This document shows positions 21,665-32,626 of a stretch of 64,000 bases of DNA, piece after piece. Location of the stretch: contig CM040442.1 in assembly GCA_022749755.1 (NCBI GenBank), positions 18,326,457 to 18,390,456 on the forward strand. Reading direction: 5' to 3'. A program made the translations under genes and the position numbers. The stretch comes from Azadirachta indica (Eukaryota > Streptophyta > Magnoliopsida > Sapindales > Meliaceae). A model generated the notes under the pieces. That model saw nothing but the letters and a program-made list of their open reading frames with translations, made no database searches and had not been told where the DNA came from. Position 1 is the stretch's first letter; each line of letters starts with the position of its first letter.

Positions 21665-24190
21665 TAGGCGAGCTACTCAACAGCTGCTTTCTCTTGATCT
21701 TTGACTTCTTGAGTAGGTTGAAAGACTTTGAGCCTGTCAAAAAGCCAACCCAAATCGAACTCTTTATATTCTTTTTGAAAGTTCTTGCAAGCTAACTCCA
21801 AAACCTCTTTAGCAAAATCATCGCATTGCCGCTCGACTTTCGCTTTAGAAATAGTAAGTTCGTCTTCTTGATCTTTATTAGTATGGGCGAGGTCAGCCAT
21901 ATGTGAGTTGAGCTAGGACATTTGGGCCTCAAGATTGGCAACTTTATCTTCGAGCCTACTATGCTCTCCTGCCCACTTTTTCCTCTCCCCACTTAACTGA
22001 GCCTCCAGGCTTTTATCCCCTTTTTTCAATTCCTTCAATTTTTGATTCAGTATGTCCTCTCTGAAGATAATTGATCTATGGACTTATATAAATTTACATT
22101 CGCAATAGAATGTTCCTTCACGCTTTTGATCTGCTTGGTGAGAAAGTGATACGCCTGCATAAGTCAAATAATTAATCAGTAAATCTGATCATAATCAAGC
22201 AACAACGAGAAAATTAGGAAATAGTTACCCTACCCAATTGTTCGTGAATCTTGTCCAGCACAACGTTAGTACTGTCAACCTCCATCTTCGAAGACAAAGA
22301 TAAGTCAATTATTCCAGCTAGATGATTGATTAAATGAAGAAGGTACTTAAAGAGATCCTTCTTCTCCTCAAGGATGTCTGTCTAGTAGAAATTGTTAACC
22401 TCAACAATCTCTTCTCCTTACTCGGTATATTGCTTCTTGGTCAGTCTCTTTTCAGCACCTTTTGAAACCTCCGACGAGCGTTTTCCTTTGTCTTTGGGTA
22501 GGTTCTTTTTATCCTTTTTAATACCCTGGTTAGCCCTCTTTCCTTTAACCTTGGAATTGACCGCCTTCTTCTTGGGCAGCTTGTTCTTGTCTTGCTCAGG
22601 CTTCTAGGAAGTTTCTTGCTTGTTCCTTGCTGAGGCCTCAAGATGGGATTCCAGAGAAGAGAAGATAGAACTTAGAGAGCTCAAAAGCTTTCCCTTACCT
22701 CTCTTTGGAGCCATCTTCTTTATAAAATATCAAAGAAAAGGGATAAGAATTCATGCAAACAAAGGAAATCACAAAAGGAGGAATAGGTGAAATATTACTC
22801 ACTTTGACCCGTGTTGAAGGTATCTTGATTAGTCCCTAACAAAAGCCCTATTTTCACTCTAAAAATTGTGTTGAGTTCTTAGTTCCTCATAGATGGGAGC
22901 GACCTCAACTAAACCAAAGCCTATTAACTAATTAAGTAAGAGCAGGGTCTTTTAATTGACTTGCTTCACACGACTAGCATTAATCTTCAATAGGAGAGAA
23001 GTGGCTAAATTAGGCTTTGAACCCTAAGCAGCTGTATAAGCAAAGAAGATTGTTAAAGGTCACGTTCGACACGAAAAACCAAACACATCATTTTGACTTT
23101 AAAGGATGCACTTATAGAGAACAGGTTTAAATGCATAGGGCATGGGTTCATGTTCATCTCAGCCAGAGAGCAATGGCACCAATCCCCGCCCGTATAAAAT
23201 CATTTATCTTTCAAGTCCTTTTTGCAAGAAGGGTTGCCCGTAACCAATTTATCGGCCTTAGTGTGGGCTCAGAGATAATAGAAACCTGAGTGTTTCTTCA
23301 ACCCTTTCTTGAGTAAAAACAAGTGTTTGATCTCATTGATGGTTGATGGGATTGTTTCGACATGGCCCAGATCATATATAATTCGGTAATAGTCCTCAAA
23401 TCGTTTAGGTTTAGCTGGCAAAGGGGAATCCTAAAACTATGAAATAAGGTGGCAAAATAAGGCTGTAGTGGTAACCTTGCCCCAAAGAGGAGAAACTCCT
23501 TGTTGAAAGCCACCTCGTCCCTTCTGAGGTGGCTTGGGAACTCAATGGCCTATGAAACTCTAAAAGAGACGAATTTGGGGATAAGATAAAATCTTATAAA
23601 AAATATAAGATCGGCCTCGGTGATACTAAAAGGGAATTTGTCAACTTCAAATAGGCTATTTTCTCTTGTCAAGTCAGGGGAAGGGTATTGGACTATAGGT
23701 TGATGACTAATGTTGGTATGAGGATTCTCATTGGTGTTGACTTATCCCAGTCATCTTCAGGGCCGCTATCTTTTTCTTCATCATTGACCCATACGTTCCT
23801 ATCTCTTTGTTCCCTCTGCATTAAGGGTACCTCGGATATATTTTTCCAAGGTACCAATCCATGATTACTCAATTCAAAGACTGGATTTGAAGTTGTGGGT
23901 TGCTCAAATTGTTGGGTGACTTTATCTACAAGACTTTAGAGAACTTCTTGGTCTCCCTTGTTGGTTTATTTAGGGTCCATTTCTACTTCCATATGGTCAG
24001 AAGAACCGTTAGACAAGATCACTACTTCAGGTTTTATATGGAAATACTTGAGGCTGTTTGATCTAGGGTCTAAGATGGTTAGAGGGATTTCAACGTCAGG
24101 GTTGAAAATAGATAAAGGTTGAGCTCTCCTTAAGGGAATGGTTCCATATTTCTAAGAAGCTTAGCTTTAATCCTACGAGGAAGTCGGTTC
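21665..24190 (-). pseudogene. Element C antisense extra gene, Transposase_28-like with coiled coil
   Basis: A long minus-strand coding relic opposite to gag-pol. Right to left: acidic N-terminal region (24170-23700) with LSIFNPDVEIPLTILDP, HMEVEMDPK and WVNDEEKDSGPEDDW; then FNKEFLLFGARLPLQPYF and SFRIPLCQLNLNDLRTI (23510-23390), matching the conserved PLhPFf...fgi.l.QL.PN..r.i block of Pfam Transposase_28 ('putative gypsy type transposon'); SGFYYL and LVTGNPSCKKDLKDK (23300-23205), the following W-fF...pss-k-WK-r-ff block; a basic region (22730-22440) starting MAPKRGKGKLLSSL; and a coiled-coil-like end, DLAHTNKDQEDELTISKAKV and KEYKEFDLGWLFDRL (21895-21730). Stops are few for 2.5 kb, so it decayed late or is spliced. 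Function is unknown; family match is from memory. Confidence 0.6.
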
Positions 24191-25328
24191 TAGGCTTCGT
24201 AATTCATCTTAGATGAACTTATTGAAAATGTGTCAAATCTGCTCCCTGAGCTACTTGAAATGTCCCTCAGATCAAGTTTCTTAAGTTTTACCATAGATAA
24301 CTTAAGCAAACACCAGTACCAGTTGGTCAGTTTATAATTTGCTCTAGGATAGAACTATAGTTAAGTGACAATTCTGTTCAAATGAATTCATAATTACCTA
24401 TAAGAGGGATGTTTCCCTCTAGTCAAAGTACTCAACTCTAAGGGTTCCTATGAGGTCCTTGCGTTATGATCTGAACATGGGCAAATCACTGCTCGAATAA
24501 GAGAAACCTAAACGTCTGAGTCTAGTTTTGGAATACTTTTTACCCATTACTTCGACTTCTAGATCTATTCAAATGTCTTAAAGCATTAGAGTAAGTTTAA
24601 GTTACAGGAAATGTTACAAACATTAATCAAGGGATTGCAACATTTTTCTCACATGATGCAACAAGTTTGCATCTCAGTAATATAAAAAGTGCACGCAACA
24701 ATGGAACATAAAGGAAAAGCAATTTACCTGAGTGAAGAAGTTTGCCAAAGCTTGACACAACTTGTTCACGTATGGAGGACAAAGCCTGCAACGAACAAAA
24801 AGAATCTTCAGAACTTTGTGGAAAACGTGAGATGGAAAGTGGTGAAAGAGGAAAGGTTAAAATTTATACCCATTTCACCTTTTTTCGATCCGCATTTTAA
24901 CAAAGATGATCGGTTCTAATGATGCCACGAGATCATCAGCTGGGGTGACAATTTTGCAAATAGGATGATCCAATGGCATAGAGGCACATGGAAGTATATC
25001 AAAGGGTTTAGAGGTGGTAACAATTGTAGTATTTATGCATATCAATTCTCAGCGAGAGAATCAAGGTGAGGAGTAGGCATATTTTCGTGCCATTGACATT
25101 TCGTTTAGATTTCAAAAGGCGTTATTGTATTTGGTGTTTAGCTACCAAGTAGGCTATGATTCTTGTCAGTTATGAGGAAGATTTGATGTTCAAAAAGTGG
25201 TGGGGGTGCCAACTAAGGAGGAAGGGGAGTCTGCAGACCATACCTGATTTATTCAATTCAATGTTGTCTGAAAATAATTAAGGCCATCCCAAAATAAAAG
25301 TTTCTAGTGAAAATGCCTAGTTTTACTG
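24191..25328. other. Element C 3' region, no gene seen
   Basis: Non-coding sequence between the antisense gene start and the 3' LTR. If the antisense gene was expressed, its promoter would lie here or in the LTR; I see no specific motif. The plus-strand frame at 24689-24919 shows no domain. Confidence 0.4.
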
Positions 25329-25349
25329 AAAATTGGGGAGCTTAATTTT
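25329..25349 (+). promoter_or_regulatory. Polypurine tract of element C
   Basis: AAAATTGGGGAGCTTAATTT directly before the 3' LTR start. The same design is seen before the B2 3' LTR (AAAAATTAGGAGACTTGATA) and, inverted, next to the LTR at 58247. Confidence 0.7.
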
Positions 25350-25656
25350 TGGGAGAATGGCCTAAAGCCAAAGGAGGTTAGTAAGCTGCATGCTAGTAAG
25401 CCTATATATTTGTTCAGTTTGACCAAAGAAGGATCTTGGTTAGACCATATTTGATTAGGAGAATCTGGCTAATGTGTCAAGCTTAGAGAAATCATTTTGG
25501 TGTTTAAGGAAACAACTTTGGGCCCATGGAACGAATGGGTTTCGTGTTAACTAGCTTGATGTTTAGGCAGTTCTAGTATGTCTTGTTCGAATCAATTTAA
25601 GAAGAATTTTGGTCGAACGTCACGCAAGTGAATTTGATTAGAAAGTAAAACTATCA
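25350..25656 (+). repeat. Element C 3' LTR
   Basis: TGGGAGAATGG to CTATCA; same length as the 5' LTR. The many differences between the two copies point to an old insertion. Confidence 0.85.
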
Positions 25657-25658
25657 CT

Positions 25659-25914
25659 TGAAGGAAATCCTTATGAAAAGAGAAATTGGATCTGAAAGTC
25701 CTAATTTAAGGTAAGTTAGGATTCTATAAGATACATTCCAGATTCTATTAGACTTCCTAATGTTACTAAAACAAGGCAATTAGCACTTATATATATATAT
25801 ATATATATGGCATTCTCTTCATGTAAAAAGCATTCATGAATTTTTTTGAAATAAGCAATAAAAGTAATTTTTTCTTTTGAGTGAAGAAGTGAGAAGAATT
25901 CAATCTGTATTGCA
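25659..25914 (+). repeat. Ty1/copia-type LTR
   Basis: Starts TGAAGGAAATCC and ends TATTGCA. It has a (TA)n-rich TATA region at 25790-25808, an AATAAAA signal at 25856 and a typical pyrimidine and purine-mixed tail. It is followed at once by a primer-binding site. No second LTR or copia gene is found to its right, so only one end remains. The frames read through it are not genes. Confidence 0.65.
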
Positions 25915-25926
25915 TGGTATCGAAGC
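25915..25926 (+). promoter_or_regulatory. Primer-binding site, initiator tRNA-Met type
   Basis: TGGTATCGAAGC differs at two of twelve positions from TGGTATCAGAGC, the site complementary to initiator tRNA-Met used by most plant copia elements. It sits immediately after the LTR end. Confidence 0.7.
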
Positions 25927-26345
25927 TGCAAATTTCTTTATCAATACTCACTATTAGAATCCTCATTGCCCTGGTCCTTTTTAGAGGTGGCAAAAGCCTT
26001 TCCTTTCCCGTTGCTCTCCTCACCAGGTTTCACCTTAGATTTTGCAAGGACGGCCTTGTGATTCTTCTTCGAAATGGGATTTTTCTTCGAGGTCGTCTTG
26101 TGGCCCTTTGATCATTGAATAGGTGAAGAATTCTTCTCTACATCTACATCGCTTACAACATCGATGGAATTAGGCACCAGAGAGGAGTCGCTGAAGAGGA
26201 GACTCCTATCTAAGCCTTTTTTTGTCCGTAGGTAGGAGGTACATGTATCAAGAGATACTATTGAAGGGAGACTAAGCAGAGTCATAGCTATTGGGAAGAA
26301 AGCATATTCAACAGCATTTAGAGGGTTACCAAAAAGCAAATCCAT
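25927..26345 (-). pseudogene. Element A antisense extra gene, N-terminal part
   Basis: Minus-strand coding relic. From right: SLVPNSIDVVSDVDVEKNSS (26185-26120), a stop, then a basic stretch with KGHKTTSKKNPISKK, KAVLAKSKVKPGEESNGKGK and KKDQGNEDSNSEY (26110-25920). The acidic end joins in character with the acidic start of the relic at 14800, across the inserted element C and copia LTR. The upstream part of the frame (26345-26200) overlaps the element A 3' LTR, so a start codon there is possible but unproven. The basic and acidic low-complexity make-up is like the N-terminus of the antisense gene in element C. No function is assigned. Confidence 0.4.
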
Positions 26346-26471
26346 AATGTGGCTTTGACTACCTCATTTACTAAGTAAGGATGTAGACTAGGTGTGGACC
26401 TCCTGACCACCTCAGAATGCCTAGACCCATGTTTGGCCTAAGAGTTAGTCAGCAAATTTCTCGCATCAAGA
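26165..26471 (+). repeat. Element A 3' LTR, 3' portion
   Basis: Matches 7876-8182: GGAGAGG/CAGAGAGG, GAAGAGG, GAGATACTTGTGTCGAGAGATA-like, CATTTAGAGGGTTA and the closing CCATGTTTGGCCTAAGAG...CGCATCAAGA. The first 1080 or so bases of the LTR are missing, so it directly abuts the antisense gene. Confidence 0.75.
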
Positions 26472-26477
26472 GACCTC
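26472..26477. other. Target-site duplication of element A, right copy
   Basis: GACCTC, as at 6787-6792. Confidence 0.65.
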
Positions 26478-27900
26478 GATTGACTTCTTGGTTAAAAAAT
26501 AAATAAATAAAATTTTACAATTTTAGAACTTGAACACCACATTTAAGGCAATTATGTAACACTTTATCATTACACCACTTATATTCATTAGTTAAAATAT
26601 GTAAATAAAAATATTTAACTAAAAAATATTTAATTTATATTTTTTAAAACATTATTTTAAAAATTATTATATTAATGTAATAATTTTATAACACAAGACA
26701 ATTCAAATTCAATAATTATAACTATTATTATCATTAATAATAATTTAACAATAACTTTATTTTGAACAGTTATTAAAAAATAAGTTTATTACTACTACTT
26801 TTTATAATTATTTGAAGAAACAATAACTATTTAAAATATATATACTTAAATTTTAATAAAATAAATTTGACTACAAATATAATTATTTTTAAAAAATTAA
26901 TTTTAAAAATTTTCAAAAAATACATTTAATTGATACATATAATTATTATTTAACAATAATTCACTAAATTAAATTATATATGGGTAATATTAATAATCAT
27001 TCAAGTAATTTAGTTTTGTAAAAACCATTTTTACATGTAATCGACGACTCTTATAAAAAGAAAATGGAGAGATGGGATCGACTTATTTAAAAATTTGCAA
27101 AAATATATAATAATTTAATTTTATAATGGTTTACTAGTATGAAACTTAGTATAAATTTTTAAAAATATTAAATCTATTGAATTGAATATATATTTAAAAT
27201 ATTTAATAGAAATTGACTCCTGCAATTATTAATTTTTTAATTATTATTAAAAAATATATCATCAATTTTTTATTTTTCATCAAATCTCATAATATAAAAT
27301 AAAATTTTTATATCTTTTTAATAATAGTAAATTAATTTTTCATAAGTGGAGTTATCATTTCACGTATCATAAAAAATAATATAATGAAAATAGATATTTA
27401 ATTTTCATAATTATTGAAAATAAAGTAATTAGTAAAAATCATTAATTTCATTGATACAATTAATATAAATATTACAGTTTATAATATTTTATTAGAATAA
27501 AATATTAAATTTAATTTACTTTAATTTTTTAATTAAACCTATGTAAATTAGAAATAAATAAACGTGATAATAATTTATGATTTAATTTTAATTAATTGAT
27601 GAAAATTTAGAGAAAATATATTAAATTAATCTTAAAGTTTAATGTGTCCTACTTTTTTGATAATTTTGTAAAAAAAATATTTTCTTCGACAAAAAAATTA
27701 AAATATGAAAAGAAAAATAAAATATTTGATAATTTCTCATTTTATAAATCTTATAATATTATGTTGAAATGAATTAATTCATTAATTATAAGTTAATTTT
27801 CTTTTTACATCAATTAATTATTTTTATTTTTTCAAAATTTATTGTTATAATCTAATTATTAAAGTTATTAAATATTTTTAGTTGTTGATTAATTTAGGCG
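26478..27900. other. AT-rich spacer
   Basis: Very AT-rich, many A or T runs and alternating ATTATT words, no reading frame of note and no recognised repeat boundary. I see nothing coding in it. Confidence 0.6.
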
Positions 27901-28289
27901 TTAGGTCTAATTCCTTACAAATTGACATTGGTTTCCACTTTTCATCACTTCGCTTTCTTTTGTCTAATCCCTATTAAGACGCCGATATTTGAATTTTCTT
28001 GTTAATCTAGGCGAACAGGTAAATAAAAAAATTATGCTTTTGGATTATGCATGTTTACTATTTGAATCTCATGTTTCTTCAAATTGTTCTTTTTCTTAAT
28101 ATTTTCGTTTGCATTATCATCTTTTATGGGAAAAGGTAACATTCATTTTTAATTTTCTAATTTTGTAATCTCCGTTTAATGGCAACGGTGAGGAGTTCAT
28201 TTTCTTTGTTCTTTGAATTTTGTAATTGTAATTTATTTGAAGCCCATTTCTCTCTTTTGTTGAATTTAATTTTAATTTATTTGAAATCC

Positions 28290-28870
28290 ATTTCTCATTG
28301 ACATAATTTTGTCGGATTTTCTGGGTATCTTTTGATTGAGTAGCTGATGTTGATGAATTTGAAATCAATTTCTCGTTGAGATAATTTTGTTGAATTTTCT
28401 GGGTTTTATTATGATTGAAAGAAGAGTACTCTCTTGTTTATGGGAAACTGGAAAAATGAGGAATTTCTCTCTTTTTTCCTTTAATTTTTATTTGTTTGAA
28501 ATCAGTTTGTCGTTGAGATAATTTTGTTGAATTTTCCGGTTTAATTATGATTTAGAAGAAGAGCAACTGGCACATTGAGGAGTTTCTCTCTCACTTTCTT
28601 GTTGAGATAATTTTGTTGAATTTTCTGGGTTTTTTTCAGATAATTTATATGATTGAGAAGCCATTGTTCATGAATTAGGCAAAACAGTAATTCTTTTCAT
28701 GCAAAATTGGCAACTGTGAGAAGTTGTTTCTAATTTTGTTATTTTTGTTTATTTGAAATCCATCTCCGTTGAGATACATTTTTGTTGAATTTTCTGAGTT
28801 TTCTTTGATACTTGTTTGATTGAGCAATTATGTTGAGGTACTTTTCTGTTCAATTTTCTGAGTTTTGTTT
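28290..28870 (+). repeat. Irregular tandem repeat, 65-165 bases
   Basis: The word GTTGAGATAATTTTGTTGAA followed by TTTTCTGGGTTT recurs near 28296 (variant), 28376, 28511, 28601, 28767 and 28832, each followed by a TGATTGA segment. Spacing is uneven, so this is diverged repeat DNA. Confidence 0.7.
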
Positions 28871-29749
28871 TCAATACTTGTTTGATTGATAAGGTGTTCT
28901 GTGGTATACTAGGCAAAAAAAAAAAAAAGAAATTGTTATTGTGTTGAAATTGTTTTATGAGAAACGGGGAAGAGTTTTTGTTTAATTGTGTAGTTTTTGT
29001 TTATTTCAGATCCGTGAACAAATTTGCCGGTTGTTGTAAACATCAATATGTTAATCATAGCTATTTTTTATAATTTCCATTGTTTTTTATGTTTCTGATT
29101 TAAATGCATTCCGAATTGCAAACATCATATATGAAATATTTTTTGCCTTTTTTTTCAGGCATGTCCTGCCTTTCAGGGTTTGGTTTACAGTACGTTCAAT
29201 TATTAGGTAACAGGGTTTGGACTATGTCTTCTTATTAGGTTATATATGTTCATGCCTTTTGTTTGTTCTGCCTGTGATAATGAAACTTCAGTATTTGTAT
29301 AATTTTTTTTTTTTGAAATTTGGACGTGGAATTGCTTGGTAATTTTATATTTATTGTTTATAGCAGTCAATATAGTGTATGGTTTCAGTCGGTGATATTT
29401 GACTCTCTTTGTTGTGTAGTGTATGGGGAATTCCCTTTTTCTTTTGTTTTGTCAACTCTGCGTTGTAGGACTCTTAACGTGTAATTAAAATTGGATGTTC
29501 TGTTTCTCATCTTCAAGGTTTTATGGAATAGAATAGAGAGCAAAGGCCTCCGTAGGAAAATTTAGTGCAATAATCTTAAAGTTGTTCTAGTTGCTCCATG
29601 CATTTCATGAATGATGATTAAACTCTGTTGAGTTCAGTATGCATCTTTGCCTTTTTCTTTTTTGTGCCAAAAGACTCATTATGGAATCCCAACTCCTAGT
29701 TCTGATCTCAACCGTAACTGTTCACTAATTATGGTTTTTTGGTTCAGGT

Positions 29750-31120
29750 TACATGAGATAATATCTTGGATAATTATGATGCTTTCTGCACCAGAATTGT
29801 TAATGTTCGTATCAGGATTTTTAGGCTTGGTGGGAGAAACTCTAATGAGCAATAATTGGTTGTGTACGATGCATGCAATTGTTGACTCTGGTCCAAGAGT
29901 TACATATAATTGTCACTGATTTTAATTTATCTAATCTACTGCCATTATCTGTTATGGTTTAATATATATAGCCTGTGGATTTGATGAACTGCATTCTCAA
30001 GGTTTGTGATAATTATAGCAAATAGATTATGCTTGCTACTATGAATATCATATAATTATTGCTTATTGATTTTGAGTTATCTATTATAGCTTGGTGGATT
30101 TGATGAAATGCATTCTCAAGAGTGGTAGTTTAGACGTTACAGTGAAGTTCCATGTGTTGTCCAAGTCCATGATAATCATCGTTATAAAAGAAATGTTTTT
30201 TCTTTCTCCCGTGTTCTTTTAGTAATATTTATGGGAACTAAAGAAAATAGCTGGGATATGTTGCATTTACATTATACATACACGTGTATTCTGTTATGAT
30301 GGATTGTGCTTGCAAGGGCTTGTTGTGTTTAACTTCTTTGGGCATGTTTTCTGTAACTAGTGGACAGTTTAGAAATCTGATCTTTGTGTAATAACTGCTT
30401 TTATTTACTTGCTGCATTATATTTACGTGTAAAGTAGTAAATTATGTTATGATTGGATTGTTTGTGCAAGTCCTTTAGCTTTAACTTCTTCGGACATGTC
30501 CTCTGTGATTTTGGAAATCTGATGTTGCTACTGTGTTTCCTGAGCCTTTCCAGTATGTAATTTATGTTTGTCCTTTCTTTTCTTGCTTACACAAGATAAT
30601 TATGATGGTTCTTGTTTTAGAATCCTGAATATATCAGGATTTTTCTGCGGTAAGATAATTGGTTGTGTATGATGCGTGCAATTAGTTTAATATGTATAGC
30701 CTGGTAGATTTGATGAACTACTTCTGAATTGTCAAGAGTGCTTGCACGCATCATACAGTGAAGTGTTTATGCAATACATACAGTGAAGTGTTTCTTTCAT
30801 GTTTATGGGGATTTTAAGCAAATAGCTGGGATATATTATTATTGCATTTACACGTGAATTCTGTTACGATGGATTGTGCTGGTAAGTGTGTGCTTGGTTG
30901 TGTTCAACTTCTCTCCAGGCATGCATGTTTTCTGTAACTAGTGAACAGTGTGGAAATCTGATGTTTGTGTAGTAATTTTTCTATCTGTTATTATATTCTT
31001 TGTGGTTTTTAACTTATTGAATTATGAAATGATGTTATATTATTATGATTGGATTGTTCTTGCTTTAACTTCTTCTAATTTCGGACATCTGCTCTGTGGT
31101 GTATGTGTGTGTTTCTTTTG
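29750..31120 (+). repeat. Tandem duplication of about 0.8 kb
   Basis: 29755-30560 and 30595-31120 share ordered landmarks: GATAATTATGATG, ATCAGGATTTTT, ATTGGTTGTGTA(C/T)GATG, GATTTGATGAACT, CACGTG(T/A)ATTCTGTTA, ATGGATTGTGCT, TTTTCTGTAACTAGTG and GATTGGATTGTT. The first copy also has an extra repeat of the GATTTGATGAA(C/A)TGCATTCTC segment near 29978 and 30097. Confidence 0.7.
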
Positions 31121-31434
31121 TTTACTTATTGTAGCTTTGTTTACTTAATTTGTAGTTGTAGTTTCTCATGTAGGTGATTTTGATTTGGCTATCTGGGTGC
31201 GGTGGGTTGGTTCTCAATTTGTCTTTATTTATTTATTATTAATTATTATGTTTTCTGGATTTGGATTTAGTAGTAGTGGTTTCTTCTTATATTTTTATTT
31301 AGTATACTTACTACTGGGTAAGCATTTCTTTTCTTTCTGGGCATACTTGAAATAACAACGTGCCATCTACCTTCCCACAAAAGCAGTAGAAATTATAATC
31401 TTTACAATTAATTTAATAATAATAATGTAAGTAA

Positions 31435-32060
31435 CTCTTTTAAAATGTTGGATAAATTATAACTTATGCACATAGATATATACAATATTGCACGTAAATC
31501 AATGTTGTAACATAAAAAATTGATTGTTGTAAAATCAATGCTGCACTTAAATCTTACTATATAAATATTAGATTATTACATAAAATTTATATGTACAAAA
31601 TGTTATAAAAACTAAAAAAAATAAAAATAAATATTAATTTCATAAATCCTTAAATATCAATGTGAAGATAATAAATAAATGTAAAAGTTAATACTGACAA
31701 AATGATGATATTAATATTTGTGAACAAAATTAAAATATATAAATGTAACATAAAGTTTGTAAATTATATTATATTTTTAAACCTTGATATAAAATAATTT
31801 AAAGATAAAAATTTTTTTATTATACTTTTATTTTAGGAAATATTAATTATTGTAATTTATTGATGTCTTAGTTTTAATTTTAAAGGGTTATAATGAATAA
31901 ATGAGCTAATATGTTGGAATATTTGATTCCAGTATCATAAAATTTTTTATATGTATTATTTTTAGATATTTCACGTAGTCAAAATAATAGATATAAATAA
32001 CAAATATTATATTTGTGAGTAGAACTTATAAAACTTGTAAATAAACTTCACATTTATAAT
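31435..32060. repeat. AT-rich dispersed repeat, block copy 2, left part
   Basis: Matches 1125-1560 and 5194-5400, with CATAAATCCTTAAATATCAA near 31641 and AAAATAATTTAAAGATAAAA near 31790. Cut from the rest of block copy 2 by the chromovirus fragment. Confidence 0.65.
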
Positions 32061-32625
32061 CTTTGTTGTGGGAATATCTTTTTAATGGCTGGCTACGTGG
32101 TATCTACAATCTTAAAAGTGAATACTAGCATGGTAGAGGATGAGATATACAATTGAGACACATTAGGGGCACGTGGACTAAAAAGTGACCACCTCATAGG
32201 CATGCTTGAGCCACCATGATATCACCATGGCACAATTCGTATCATGGGTTGTAAGCGTAAAGTTAAAACATGCATTCTTATCCTATTATGTGACAGTAGT
32301 TTGATGGATAGGTCTTGCAGCACCTAATTTGCAGCCATGGGATCAACAGCTAAAAGGTCTTAATTATTACCTAGAATAGGTCATTACAAGAGAAGACGAA
32401 AGTAAGGCCACTTGAGTCTTCATCCAACAATAACCAATGAGCAAGTGACACTTGGGATGAAGAATAATAGAGATTTTGTGTTCTTGACATAGAATTAGTG
32501 CATAAAGATAAAAGTCTGATTGACGGTTGACATAAAATTAGTACATAAAGATAAAAGTCTGATTGACAGTTGATATAGAATTAGTGCATAAAGATAAAAG
32601 TCTGATTGACAGTGCAGTCTTGATG
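32061..32625. other. LTR-like flank with 43-base triplication
   Basis: Non-coding, with ACGTGG words near 32093 and 32171 and other LTR-like composition, but I could not pair it with another LTR. The last part is the tandem repeat at 32486-32614. Confidence 0.35.
32486..32614 (+). repeat. Three 43-base tandem repeats
   Basis: Units start at 32486, 32529 and 32572, each containing TTAGT(G/A)CATAAAGATAAAAG then TCTGATTGAC. Only a few differences between units. Confidence 0.9.
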
Positions 32626-32626
32626 A

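Larger units (their letters stand above)
14804..25656 (+). mobile_element. Element C: Tat-lineage Ty3/gypsy retrotransposon with full gag-pol order
   Basis: A 10.85-kb element inserted in the antisense gene of element A. It has paired 307-base LTRs, gag, protease, RT, RNase H, a second RNase H, integrase, a tandem-repeat tract, a 2.5-kb antisense gene and a purine-rich tract before the 3' LTR. RT, RNase H, a second archaeal-like RNase H and integrase, in that order, are diagnostic of the plant Tat lineage. All genes are broken. Confidence 0.85.
6793..26471 (+). mobile_element. Element A: Tat-type Ty3/gypsy retrotransposon with nested insertions
   Basis: Bounded by GACCTC duplications and by LTR ends TG...CATTAACA (5') and CATCAAGA (3'). 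Its own parts are the 5' LTR, a gag relic, protease, an RT start fused to an integrase end, and an antisense gene split by element C. Element C (14804-25656) and a copia LTR (25659-25914) sit inside it. Without these, A would be under 9 kb, short for a Tat element, because about 3 kb of pol has been deleted near 10675. The start of its 3' LTR is also lost. Confidence 0.7.
27901..31430 (+). other. T-rich intron-like non-coding stretch, possible gene or lncRNA relic
   Basis: Composition changes sharply here from A/T-mixed to T-rich with G, as in plant introns or 5' regions of the plus strand. Intron-like signals occur, for example a T-run followed by CAGG near 29150 and GTAAGT or GTTTG-type words. 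No exon with coding character was found; the frames at 29647-29919 and 30948-31148 have no domain. It contains two sets of internal duplications, listed separately, and ends where the AT-rich repeat block starts. A non-coding RNA gene, a large intron, or the relic of a gene cut by the repeat block are all possible. Confidence 0.35.

Noticed and set aside
22392..22641. Plus-strand frame with a signal-peptide-like hydrophobic profile
   Set aside because: It is the complement of the lysine-rich segment of the element C antisense gene; lysine codons read backwards give Leu/Phe-rich strings.
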